From: Microcaldota archaeon
GTDB taxonomy: Archaea > Micrarchaeota > Micrarchaeia > Anstonellales > Bilamarchaeaceae
Direction of reading: 5' to 3'
DNA: 12,306 bases
Assembly: GCA_030666035.1 (NCBI GenBank)
Contig: DAOUYQ010000008.1
Coordinates: 1-12,306 of the forward strand
In this document: in pieces, positions 1 through 6,301 of the stretch
Position numbering within the stretch: position 1 is the stretch's first letter
Layout: each line of letters opens with the position of its first letter
Program-made: the position numbers and the translations under genes
Notes under the pieces: generated by a model
What the model saw: the letters and a program-made list of their open reading frames with translations, nothing else
Told to the model about the DNA's origin: nothing
The model's database searches: none

Positions 1-602
1 TCGCAATCGGCGCAATACTAATTGCATTTCTCTACCCTTATGAAATTTTGCTTACCTTGGTTGTCGCAATTGGCTGTGTTGCTGTGCTTGCAATTGGGAG
101 GTGGGGGAACCTTAAGCATTTTGTTGTTGCGGTTATTGTGGGGGGAATCTGTGAAAACATTGCAGTTGCACTCGGGGGATGGGAATATGCAAATGCCTCA
201 TTTCTTTTTACTCCTTTGTGGCTTCCGCTTGGATGGGGAATCACTGTAGTGCTTATTGAAGATGCATTTGGGAAAAATGCGCCTGCTTATTTCTCATGGG
301 CTGCGGTTTTCCTTGCGTTTCTGGGCACAGTGTGTGTGGCCCTGCTTGCTCCGGATGAGGGGCTTACACTATTTTTGTTTTCTGCAGCAACTGTGGGGCT
401 TTTTGCATTCAGATTTTACACACCTGCGGAAATAAAAGTTGGAATTGGTGCGGCAGTGCTTGGGAGTGCAATGGAAATCCTTTCAATCTGGAGTGGAAAC
501 TGGGATTATTCAGTAGCAACCTTTGGGATGCCGCTATGGCTTCCGCTCTGCTGGTTCAATGCATTCTTATTAATGAGGAGGGTAATGAGGGCATTTGATT
601 AA
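1..602 (+). CDS. Multi-pass membrane protein with an internal tandem duplication (5' end cut by window edge)
   Basis: The frame is open from base 3 to the TAA at 600-602, so the true start lies outside the window; the TTG at 48 is just an internal codon. About 200 residues are visible and are almost entirely hydrophobic, with roughly six membrane segments, so it is an integral membrane protein. It contains two copies of one motif about 107 residues apart, at nt 153-236 and 474-554. Each copy runs Glu, then Gly-x-Trp-x-Tyr, then Phe, then Pro-Leu-Trp-Leu-Pro-Leu-x-Trp. The Trp/Pro signature and conserved Glu suggest a repeat-built helical bundle. I do not recognise the family and assign no function. 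It converges on the next gene, with 28 bp between the two stops. Coding is firm; the function is unknown. Confidence 0.8.
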   Translation, partial: AIGAILIAFLYPYEILLTLVVAIGCVAVLAIGRWGNLKHFVVAVIVGGICENIAVALGGWEYANASFLFTPLWLPLGWGITVVLIEDAFGKNAPAYFSWAAVFLAFLGTVCVALLAPDEGLTLFLFSAATVGLFAFRFYTPAEIKVGIGAAVLGSAMEILSIWSGNWDYSVATFGMPLWLPLCWFNAFLLMRRVMRAFD

Positions 603-630
603 AAAAATAAGAAAGAGAAAAAGAAAGGAG
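603..630 (-). terminator. Pyrimidine/U-rich terminator-like tract after the DsbA-like gene
   Basis: Read on the minus strand, the 28 bases after the stop at 631 are almost all pyrimidine and end in a run of seven T around 601-607. Archaeal RNA polymerase commonly terminates at U-rich tracts without a hairpin, so this is a plausible terminator. The opposite strand is A-rich here, so it would serve only the minus-strand gene. Confidence 0.5.
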
Positions 631-1761
631 TTATCCGCAGGAACCTGCAGAATCTGTTCCGGTTGCTGCAAGTTCTACAGAGCAGTCTTCGGGTTCTGAC
701 TCAAAAGCACTGCAGATTGCGCTCTTGTATGCTTCCGATGTCCTTGAACCGGAATAATCCACTCCATTAATCACAAGAGCTGGGGAGCCGAATTGCTCCA
801 TGGAGAAAGTAAGCTGTTTTTCCCTTGCAAGAATTGTGAACTTCTCAGCATCGTAGTTGTCCTCAATGTCCACAGCATCGATTTCCATACTCTCTGCAAC
901 GGTCTTCCAGCAGGTTTCAATATCCTGCTCTGCCAAGAAGCATTCAGTGTTTACTGCAGCTGCGTATTCAGCCCACTTTGCTTCACCGTAGCGGTTGTAA
1001 ATCATCTTTTCCCTGATTCCCTGCGCAAGCTCATACATCCCGTGCATGGAACAGTAGGTTACGTTGTCCTCTACGAGGCACTCGGGGCTATCCGCATTGT
1101 AGCGCTCCGCCCAGATTGTCTCATCGTAAATAATGTAGACTGGCTCGAACGCCACCTCATCTTCAAGGAGAGAGACCACGTCCACAATGCCATTTTCAGC
1201 CTGGTTTCCATATGGGCAATTGCTCATTAGGAATAAGTAAACCTCTGGTTCTGCAGAAGTTGGATATCCTGGATGTTCTTCAGGTTCAGGTTCTGCTGAG
1301 AGGCTCGCGAGATACTGTGCTTTTGCTTCTGTGATTTCGGAGGCCATCTGATCGTAGTCAATCGCGCTTGGATAAAGGTACTTGTAATCCTTCGAGATGT
1401 AAATAGGCACTTCCTGGCCCATTATACTATAATAAAGGACTGCGTGGCTGCCTTCAGTTTCATATTTTAGGTATGTAACCGGGACGTCCTCCCCGGTGTT
1501 CAAGAGATATGTGTCTGAAAGGAGCTGCCCTATTTCCTGTACCTTGGTTTCATCCAGCGTGAAGGGCTCTTCGCCTTCTTCAACTTCGGATGGAACTTCC
1601 ACGACGGTAACTTCAGGAGGGAAAACTGCAGGCATTGCAAGGTACATTACAAGCAAACCTACCAGGAATCCCAAAAGAGCGACCATCCATACCTTACCGT
1701 CCCCTGTGCACCCGATGGGGTCGGAACTTTGAGCTTCTTTCTGCTCATCCTTATTCGTCAT
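631..1761 (-). CDS. Membrane-anchored DsbA-like thioredoxin-fold protein with CPYG active site
   Basis: The 376-residue protein has a short polar N-terminus, one membrane helix at about residues 24-43, an acidic linker and an outer domain of unclear fold (about 65-160). A thioredoxin/DsbA-like domain follows from about 172. Its active-site position reads S-N-C182-P-Y-G185, so the usual second cysteine is glycine. The cis-proline loop is seen as G-S-P327-A-L-V-I-N-G, followed by G-V-D-Y-S-G. Further cysteines sit at 228/237, 274/284 and 350/360, with one at 375 beside the C-terminus, and could form structural disulfides or a resolving partner. By family the domain should face outward and handle thiols or disulfides. 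With one catalytic cysteine it may act as a monothiol reductase, isomerase or mixed-disulfide chaperone (inference). The ATG at 1761 has GGTGAG 5 nt upstream. Confidence 0.78.
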   Translation of the reverse strand: MTNKDEQKEAQSSDPIGCTGDGKVWMVALLGFLVGLLVMYLAMPAVFPPEVTVVEVPSEVEEGEEPFTLDETKVQEIGQLLSDTYLLNTGEDVPVTYLKYETEGSHAVLYYSIMGQEVPIYISKDYKYLYPSAIDYDQMASEITEAKAQYLASLSAEPEPEEHPGYPTSAEPEVYLFLMSNCPYGNQAENGIVDVVSLLEDEVAFEPVYIIYDETIWAERYNADSPECLVEDNVTYCSMHGMYELAQGIREKMIYNRYGEAKWAEYAAAVNTECFLAEQDIETCWKTVAESMEIDAVDIEDNYDAEKFTILAREKQLTFSMEQFGSPALVINGVDYSGSRTSEAYKSAICSAFESEPEDCSVELAATGTDSAGSCG

Positions 1762-1766
1762 ATATG

Positions 1767-1772
1767 CTCACC
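1767..1772 (-). promoter_or_regulatory. Shine-Dalgarno GGTGAG for the DsbA-like gene
   Basis: The minus strand reads GGTGAG, ending 5 nt before the ATG at 1761. This is an archaeal-type anti-16S match and fixes the start. Confidence 0.6.
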
Positions 1773-1804
1773 GCTAAATTGATGTTGATATTTAAGAAGA
1801 ACTT

Positions 1805-1814
1805 GTATTTATAA
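1805..1814 (-). promoter_or_regulatory. TATA box of the DsbA-like gene
   Basis: The minus strand reads TTATAAATAC about 44 bp before the start codon. Transcription about 25 bp downstream would give a leader of about 20 nt that includes the GGTGAG. An 11-bp dyad, GTTTCGGAAAC (1828-1838), lies 13 bp upstream of the box and could be an operator, though it may be chance. Confidence 0.55.
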
Positions 1815-1881
1815 TTGTATGGGTTTTGTTTCGGAAACCTGCTCAGCATGAAATATTGCTAATGAAGTGGCTCCTGGGCTA

Positions 1882-1919
1882 TCCATAGGGATATGGAAAG
1901 GGGTTATTTCCTTTTCCAT
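1882..1919. other. Two overlapping inverted repeats at the dehydrogenase stop codon
   Basis: One dyad has 6-bp arms, TCCATA at 1882-1887 and TATGGA at 1892-1897, with a 4-nt loop. The other has 7-bp arms, ATGGAAA at 1893-1899 and TTTCCAT at 1913-1919, and spans the TAA stop at 1904-1906. They share bases, so only one could fold at a time. No strong U-run follows on the minus strand, so a terminator role is weak. Confidence 0.3.
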
Positions 1920-3013
1920 CCCCGGAAGTTCATTGCTTCTTCTACTCTTTCCCTGGCAATTCCCATTGCAGCCTTCCTGGTATCATTGTCTTCTTTTGCC
2001 CGCTCCATCATGATTTTGGTGTTTGCAGTAATCTTGTCGGTGACTATCTTGAACATCATATCTGCATTCCAGCCCATTGTTTCGCAGTAAGAGGAGATTA
2101 CCCCTCCTGCGTTTGCAACGAAATCCGGGAGCACAACTACGCCTTTGTTCATGAGGATTTTTTCAATTTCGTATTTTGCAGGGAGGTTTGCTGCCTCTGC
2201 AACGTATTTTGCTTTCACCTTTTCCACATTTTCTGCAGTGAGTACGTCCGGGCGGGCACCTGGCACCAAAATGTCCACATCCAATTCAAAAATATCTTTT
2301 GTGCCCAGCTTTTTCCCTTCGTGTGCGGTTACTGTTTTCTGCTCTTGTTTTGTTTTGAAAAGCTCTTCAAACTTGAGCCCGTTTGGGTTGTAGACTGTTC
2401 CTCTTGAGTCTGAGGCTGCTACAATTTTTGCGCCCCATTCCTCCAGGAATTTATGTGCAAAAGTGCCTACGTTTCCATAGCCTTCTATTGCTACTGTTTT
2501 TCCTTCTAAGGATTCACCTTTGAATTCCACTGCAACTTTAATGCATAGTGCAACTCCGTAGCCGGTTGAGCCCAGCTCATGCGGAAGGCCGCCCATCTGG
2601 GTTGGCTTTCCTGTAGTTACCCTCAAATCATCAAGCTCATCTGCAATATATGCCATTTCGCGCTCGGTCATGTTCATGTCCGGGCCTGCGATGTAGTGCT
2701 TTGGGACCAGTTCCCTGATTTTTCTTGCAAATGCGCGCACGATTGCTTCTTTTTGCTCCGGGCTCATTGCCCTTGGATCTGCTTTAATTCCGCTTTTTGC
2801 GCCCCCAAAAGGAATATCTGCCATTGCGTTCTTCCAGGTCATTGCGCGTGCAAGGCCCATAACTTCAGAAGTTGTAAGGTCAGGGACCATTCGGATTCCA
2901 CCCTTTCCAAGGCCCCGTGCGGTGTTGTCTATTACTGCAACTCCGTGCATGCCTGTTTTCTGGTCGTAAACCTCTACTATCCTCTCTGGCCCAATCTCAT
3001 CAATCTCATACAT
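1904..3013 (-). CDS. Glu/Leu/Phe/Val dehydrogenase family, short form
   Basis: This 369-residue NAD(P)-dependent amino-acid dehydrogenase would interconvert an amino acid with its 2-oxo acid plus ammonium in the cytosol. The N-terminal substrate domain shows G-K37-G-G-I-R, M-T-W-K61-N-A and P-F-G-G-A-K73 (catalytic lysine by family), then G-P-D112-M-N. The Rossmann domain has G178-Y-G-N-V-G183 and A-S-D-S after the second strand. N301-A-G-G-V is the family's nicotinamide-side motif. Canonical archaeal glutamate dehydrogenases run to about 415-420 residues. This one lacks about 45-50 N-terminal residues and begins like leucine dehydrogenases, although its KGGIR loop is glutamate-type. Substrate is therefore open, with glutamate slightly favoured. 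No in-frame start is evident upstream of the ATG at 3013, which follows AGTGAT and a TATA box. Confidence 0.88.
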   Translation of the reverse strand: MYEIDEIGPERIVEVYDQKTGMHGVAVIDNTARGLGKGGIRMVPDLTTSEVMGLARAMTWKNAMADIPFGGAKSGIKADPRAMSPEQKEAIVRAFARKIRELVPKHYIAGPDMNMTEREMAYIADELDDLRVTTGKPTQMGGLPHELGSTGYGVALCIKVAVEFKGESLEGKTVAIEGYGNVGTFAHKFLEEWGAKIVAASDSRGTVYNPNGLKFEELFKTKQEQKTVTAHEGKKLGTKDIFELDVDILVPGARPDVLTAENVEKVKAKYVAEAANLPAKYEIEKILMNKGVVVLPDFVANAGGVISSYCETMGWNADMMFKIVTDKITANTKIMMERAKEDNDTRKAAMGIARERVEEAMNFRGWKRK

Positions 3014-3050
3014 GAAAAAATCACTTCTTGAAAGGGATTTGTAGGATAAG

Positions 3051-3060
3051 GAATTTAAAG
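3051..3060 (-). promoter_or_regulatory. TATA box of the dehydrogenase gene
   Basis: The minus strand reads CTTTAAATTC, about 38 bp before the ATG at 3013. This predicts a leader of about 15 nt containing the AGTGAT Shine-Dalgarno-like match. A second TATA-like stretch (TTTATAG) lies about 30 bp further upstream. Confidence 0.5.
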
Positions 3061-3064
3061 ATAC

Positions 3065-3108
3065 GCCAGATATTATGTTCTGGGCCTATAAAGAAAATTT
3101 AATCTGGC
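3065..3108. repeat. 7-bp inverted repeat between the ATPase stop and the dehydrogenase promoter
   Basis: GCCAGAT at 3065-3071 is the exact reverse complement of ATCTGGC at 3102-3108, with 30 nt between. It starts 4 bp upstream of the dehydrogenase TATA box and ends one base before the ATPase stop codon at 3109. It could be an operator pair or a long-loop 3' hairpin; chance is possible. Confidence 0.3.
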
Positions 3109-4398
3109 TTAAACTTCAAGCAGCCATTTCCAAACCGGCTTGGCAATTATTTTTTTATTGCCGGAGTTTATCACTTCCTCCTGGTTCGAGGTAAGAATAA
3201 GCCCCTCTTTGAGTTCAAAGAAGTCCATTGCGCCCAAAAGCCCCTTGATTTCACGTTCCCGGTTTCGCTCATCCAGAACCCAGGTTACCTGTATTGCCTG
3301 GGTGATGCTTCCTCGTTTTGCCACTACAAAATCACATTCCTCGTTTTTCCTGGATTTGTAATAGAATATGTTTTTATTTTCTGTGTTGCCATCCCTCCTG
3401 AATAATTCTATAAATACAATATTTTCTAAAATTCTCCCATAGTCATTGGATTCCATTGAAAGGAAATGGATGTATCCTGTATCAAAAAGATAAACTTTGG
3501 ACTTGGAGAATTCCCTTTTCTTAAATGACTTGGAATATTCGCGCACGTAGCTTACCAGGAATACGTCTTCAAGCGCGCCCAGTATGGCATAGATATCCTC
3601 TAAGCTATAGGGCACCTTATTGGATTTGAGGTAGCGCTCATAGGCTGAGATGGAGAAGGTGTTTCCAAAGAGGTTGAGGAGGTATTTCATGGTAAGTTCA
3701 ACCAATTTTATGTTCTTCAGCTTCAGCCGCTCAACAAGGTCTTTGTATAGTACAGAATCAAAATAATTGTTTATGAGCTTGCTCTTGAGCGGAACTGATG
3801 TAGAGAGCACTACTTCCGGGAAACCCCCGTATTTCAGGTAATTGCCAAACTGGTTTTTAATCTCAAAAATTTGGTCAGTGTATTCAAAGTTTTTTTTAAG
3901 TTCAATGCCGTTAATTCGGAGATACTCCAAAAATGAAAGGGGCAAAAGAAGATACGGAAGGGCCTTGCCCCGCAACGAAGTTGCGATGTCCCTGCTTAGC
4001 AGCTTTGAATTGGAACCGGTAATCATTACCGGGTAGTGGGCATTTAGCAAAGAGACTATGAATCTCTCCCACCCATCCACAACCTGCAGCTCATCAAAGA
4101 AGAATGCAAGCTTTTTGCCTGGAAATAGTTCCTTGGAATAGTCCAGTATACTATTTAGGTCCCCCTTATCCAGCTCGCCTAGCAGGTTGTCTTCAAAATT
4201 TATTAGCACCCATTCTCCTGCCTGTTCCTTTTTGATGGCTTCGTATAAGAAAAATGTCTTGCCTGCCCTCCTGGGCCCCACAATTACATTGGCCTTGTCA
4301 AAATCAGTGGGAAATACTTCTAAATCCCTTGGGAATACTTTTTGCGGAATCAGGCCCTTGTATTTTAGGATTACTCTTCGGAGATTGGTACTGTCCAT
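3109..4398 (-). CDS. AAA_14 / DUF4143-type ATPase
   Basis: The 429-residue protein has an N-terminal P-loop ATPase domain with Walker A G41-P-R-R-A-G-K-T48. Walker B is A-F-F-F-D102-E103-L-Q, sensor 1 is T-G-S-N-S-K (127-132), and the arginine-finger-like S-L-R143-G-K follows. After a helical middle comes a DUF4143-type C-terminal region, a degenerate restriction-nuclease-like fold, with G-R-I-L-E325-N near 321-326 and E-E-C-D356-F-V-V. The core position usually read as E-V-K is I-Q370-V here, so the catalytic lysine is missing and nuclease activity is unlikely. These proteins are common in archaea and anaerobic bacteria and their role is poorly known. Base composition is A/T-richer than its neighbours by eye, which fits transfer. 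It stands alone and has no Shine-Dalgarno before the ATG at 4398. Confidence 0.88.
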   Translation of the reverse strand: MDSTNLRRVILKYKGLIPQKVFPRDLEVFPTDFDKANVIVGPRRAGKTFFLYEAIKKEQAGEWVLINFEDNLLGELDKGDLNSILDYSKELFPGKKLAFFFDELQVVDGWERFIVSLLNAHYPVMITGSNSKLLSRDIATSLRGKALPYLLLPLSFLEYLRINGIELKKNFEYTDQIFEIKNQFGNYLKYGGFPEVVLSTSVPLKSKLINNYFDSVLYKDLVERLKLKNIKLVELTMKYLLNLFGNTFSISAYERYLKSNKVPYSLEDIYAILGALEDVFLVSYVREYSKSFKKREFSKSKVYLFDTGYIHFLSMESNDYGRILENIVFIELFRRDGNTENKNIFYYKSRKNEECDFVVAKRGSITQAIQVTWVLDERNREREIKGLLGAMDFFELKEGLILTSNQEEVINSGNKKIIAKPVWKWLLEV

Positions 4399-4418
4399 GC
4401 AGTACTATCTACGGAAAA

Positions 4419-4428
4419 TTATAAAAGC
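4419..4428 (-). promoter_or_regulatory. TATA box of the ATPase gene (predicted leaderless)
   Basis: The minus strand reads CTTTTATAAT only about 22 bp before the start codon. The usual spacing of about 25 bp would place transcription start at or next to the A of the ATG, giving a leaderless mRNA. The absence of a Shine-Dalgarno sequence agrees. Palindrome 1 abuts the upstream side of this box, where TFB would bind. Confidence 0.5.
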
Positions 4429-4445
4429 TTACGCTTTTCCGTAAG
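4428..4445. promoter_or_regulatory. Operator-like palindrome copy 1
   Basis: CTTACG, a 6-nt centre, then CGTAAG forms a perfect 6-bp dyad of 18 bp, identical to copy 2. It touches the TATA box of the ATPase gene. A partial inverted copy, TACGGAAAA, lies at 4410-4418 on the other side of the box. Confidence 0.6.
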
Positions 4446-4460
4446 AAATATGGTAAATTC

Positions 4461-4478
4461 CTTACGCTTTTCCGTAAG
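4461..4478. promoter_or_regulatory. Operator-like palindrome copy 2
   Basis: This copy is base-for-base identical to copy 1, including the 6-nt centre, and is offset by 33 bp, close to three helical turns. Both copies would lie on the same DNA face, as for cooperative dimers. They lie between the MFS stop and the ATPase start, so they could also fold as hairpins at the 3' end of the MFS transcript. Confidence 0.6.
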
Positions 4479-4494
4479 TTTTTGCACCTATCCC

Positions 4495-5643
4495 TCAAAC
4501 TCGAGGTGTCTCTCCATCCTCCAGCGTGATAAAAAAGTACGCAATTATCGCAGAAGAGAGAATTAGTGCTGCACGCGTCAGGAACACATATGAAAAGCTC
4601 ATCTCTGCCAAAATTCCTGCAATAAAGACTCCACACATTGCGCCCAGGATATCAAAATAGCCAAAAATGTTGATATCCCTGCCTATATTTTCTTTGTGTG
4701 CAATTAAAGAGGAAATCTTGATTGTGGAGACTCCGTATAATGGATATGTGAGGTTTTCAAAAATCATGAGAAAGAAGAAGATTTCCCACTGCTGGAAATA
4801 AGCAACCGTGACCCAGATTGAGGCATTAATTATGGAGCCATAAAGCAGGGTTTTTAGCGAGCTGATTTGGTCTGTGAGTTTTCCCAGGAAATATGATGAG
4901 AATCCCCAAACCATGAGAAAGATGCACGTGTAGAAGCCTACTTCTTCCGGGGTAAAGGAATATGTTTGGGCAAGAAAGATGTAGATTACGAATCCGTAGA
5001 TGATGCTTCTTTGGGCTCCGTTTAGGAAGGAAACTATTGCGTTGGCACACCCGTTTTTTGTTTTGAGGATTCTCAATGAAAGTTCTCGGGCTTTCTTTTT
5101 GGATGGAACTTCCTTGAAAGTGAGGATAAATACTGCCATTAGCAGGGAGAGAACAGCTGCCAGGGCAAAAACTGCATCTGCCCCAAACTGGCTAAAAATT
5201 GCGCCTGCAACTAAATGGGCAAATGCAAAGGAGAGGCCAAAAGCTGCAGAATAATACCCCAGGTACTTTCCCCGCTCAGAAGACTTTGTGAGGTCAGTGA
5301 TTCTTGAGAGGAAGAGGTTCCAGAGGGTGGCTGATGAGAATTTTGAGCCGGACTGGGAACCTATATATGAGAATACGTTTTTGAATGGAATCAGAATTAA
5401 GCTGCTGAGTGCCCATATTCCGCTTAGGGCTGCCATTAGGCTTTTTCTTCCAACTACATCGCTGTGTGCGCCGATATATATCCCAATTAAGCCCCCAATT
5501 AATGTGGCGAGGCTGAGGATTATCCCTATATTTGCAAGGCTGATGCCCTGCTCATCCAAAAACAAAGGTATGGAAACTGAGATGGCTCCGGCTATGAAGC
5601 CAAAAAGAATTGCTGCAATATATGTTTTTGTGAGCTCATTCAT
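4495..5643 (-). CDS. Major facilitator superfamily transporter
   Basis: This 382-residue protein has about 11-12 hydrophobic segments in two halves and should be a secondary transporter in the cytoplasmic membrane. MFS motif A is clear between helices 2 and 3: G58-A-H-S-D-V-V-G-R-K67. A weaker repeat of it, G254-K-L-T-D-Q-I-S-S-L-K, marks the second half. S-S-E-R-G-K (121-126) is typical of the loop before helix 5. A basic central loop (K-K-K-A-R, about 182-186) separates the halves. Length is normal for a compact MFS protein. No substrate can be read from the sequence; drug or sugar-type efflux is a guess. It has its own promoter, shared with the divergent gene at 5733, and no obvious Shine-Dalgarno. 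Its first codons resemble the relic at 6300-6350. Confidence 0.87.
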   Translation of the reverse strand: MNELTKTYIAAILFGFIAGAISVSIPLFLDEQGISLANIGIILSLATLIGGLIGIYIGAHSDVVGRKSLMAALSGIWALSSLILIPFKNVFSYIGSQSGSKFSSATLWNLFLSRITDLTKSSERGKYLGYYSAAFGLSFAFAHLVAGAIFSQFGADAVFALAAVLSLLMAVFILTFKEVPSKKKARELSLRILKTKNGCANAIVSFLNGAQRSIIYGFVIYIFLAQTYSFTPEEVGFYTCIFLMVWGFSSYFLGKLTDQISSLKTLLYGSIINASIWVTVAYFQQWEIFFFLMIFENLTYPLYGVSTIKISSLIAHKENIGRDINIFGYFDILGAMCGVFIAGILAEMSFSYVFLTRAALILSSAIIAYFFITLEDGETPRV

Positions 5644-5691
5644 TGTAGAGAGGAATGGGGTGGAGGGTTTTTAGAAGTATTATGAACCACA

Positions 5692-5699
5692 TTTATAAA
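5692..5699. promoter_or_regulatory. Shared palindromic TATA box for two divergent genes
   Basis: TTTATAAA is self-complementary and lies 49 bp before the MFS ATG (minus) and 34 bp before the ATG at 5733 (plus). These spacings suit transcription in both directions, with leaders of roughly 25 and 17 nt. I see no other good TATA candidate for either gene in the gap. Confidence 0.55.
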
Positions 5700-5732
5700 G
5701 ATTTATGCACAGTAAAAGAAGGGAGTGTGCAT

Positions 5733-6224
5733 ATGAAAAATGGGCCTCTGCAAGAGAGAGAATTGGAAATTAATGCACATACTGGGAGTGGGGGGCAGCC
5801 AGATACAGAGTTGCGCAGAGCAGTGCACAAAATTGTAACCCCTTTGTCGCATTCCCTAAACCGAAGAGAGATTAAAAGCCAGATAGTATCGGGCGGAGAA
5901 AGTGCCCTGAGAATGATTATCTCTGTAGTTGAGGCAAAATTTGAAAAAGGCATGACTGATTTGGAGGGAGATGCCCAAAAACGGACATTGTTGGCCTGCA
6001 GGGACATCTGCCTCACGCAGAAAATAAACCAAAAACTTCTGGAGAAGCTCGAGTGCACAGTATGCAAAATGGGAAGCACCTATGAGAGGGCTGAGCTTCT
6101 GAACCTGCTAGGCGAGCAACTGGCAAAGGGAAAGCTACCCGGGGTGAACCCGGGCCGCACTCCAGGGAGAATAGGAGCAATGGGCAAAAAGCCGGGGACA
6201 AAATGCAAATTTTGTCCGCTTTAG
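5733..6224 (+). CDS. Unrecognised small protein with two CxxC pairs
   Basis: The 163-residue protein matches no family I recognise. I chose the ATG at 5733 because GGGAGTG lies just upstream and the TATA box at 5692 gives a sensible leader. The in-frame ATG at 5655 would lie upstream of the promoter. After a polar N-terminus, residues about 25-125 are predicted mainly helical, with C-R-D-I-C at 89-93 and C108-T-V-C111. A basic Gly/Pro-rich segment follows (about 134-156), and the protein ends in C158-K-F-C161-P-L. Two CxxC pairs 50 residues apart could bind one zinc ion, and the basic tail could bind nucleic acid (both inference). No membrane segment or signal peptide is seen, so it is probably cytosolic. 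Its last codons sit in strong stem-loops. Confidence 0.7.
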   Translation: MKNGPLQERELEINAHTGSGGQPDTELRRAVHKIVTPLSHSLNRREIKSQIVSGGESALRMIISVVEAKFEKGMTDLEGDAQKRTLLACRDICLTQKINQKLLEKLECTVCKMGSTYERAELLNLLGEQLAKGKLPGVNPGRTPGRIGAMGKKPGTKCKFCPL

Positions 6225-6242
6225 GAATTAACAAATTCCTAA
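6138..6242 (+). other. Three consecutive perfect stem-loops at the 3' end of the CxxC gene
   Basis: Stem 1 has 6 bp and all G/C pairs (CCCGGG at 6138-6143 and 6149-6154, loop 5). Stem 2 has 8 bp (GGACAAAA at 6196-6203 and TTTTGTCC at 6210-6217, loop 6). Stem 3 has 9 bp (TTAGGAATT at 6221-6229 and AATTCCTAA at 6234-6242, loop 4) and contains the stop codon at 6222-6224. No U-run follows, so this is not a classic intrinsic terminator. It may be a 3'-end structure protecting or processing the mRNA. Confidence 0.5.
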
Positions 6243-6271
6243 TCAACAAAGAAAGAACGGTGCGGGCATAA

Positions 6272-6301
6272 CTAATCATACCTGAGCGCTTCAATTTTGG
6301 C
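6272..6301 (-). pseudogene. Relic of an FtsX/MacB permease C-terminus
   Basis: On the minus strand this reads A-K-I-E-A-L-R-Y-D-stop. It matches the end of the permease at 7805-9022 (A-K-I-P-A-I-E-A-L-R-Y-D-stop) with three residues missing. At DNA level 6273-6296 matches 7806-7829 at 21 of 24 positions, including 13 in a row. There is no room for the rest of a permease gene. Confidence 0.55.

Noticed and set aside
4428..4478. Possible short CRISPR-like array (two identical 18-bp repeats)
   Set aside because: There are only two units, a 15-bp gap, a perfect dyad in each and no cas genes; position at a promoter fits operators better.
4409..4636. 75-residue minus-strand reading frame overlapping the MFS end and palindromes
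   Set aside because: It overlaps the MFS gene in another frame, runs through the palindromes and shows no protein-like pattern or start signal.
5655..5732. Upstream in-frame start for the CxxC gene (ATG at 5655)
   Set aside because: The extension would cross the TATA box at 5692-5699; the ATG at 5733 has a Shine-Dalgarno-like GGGAGTG and suitable spacing.
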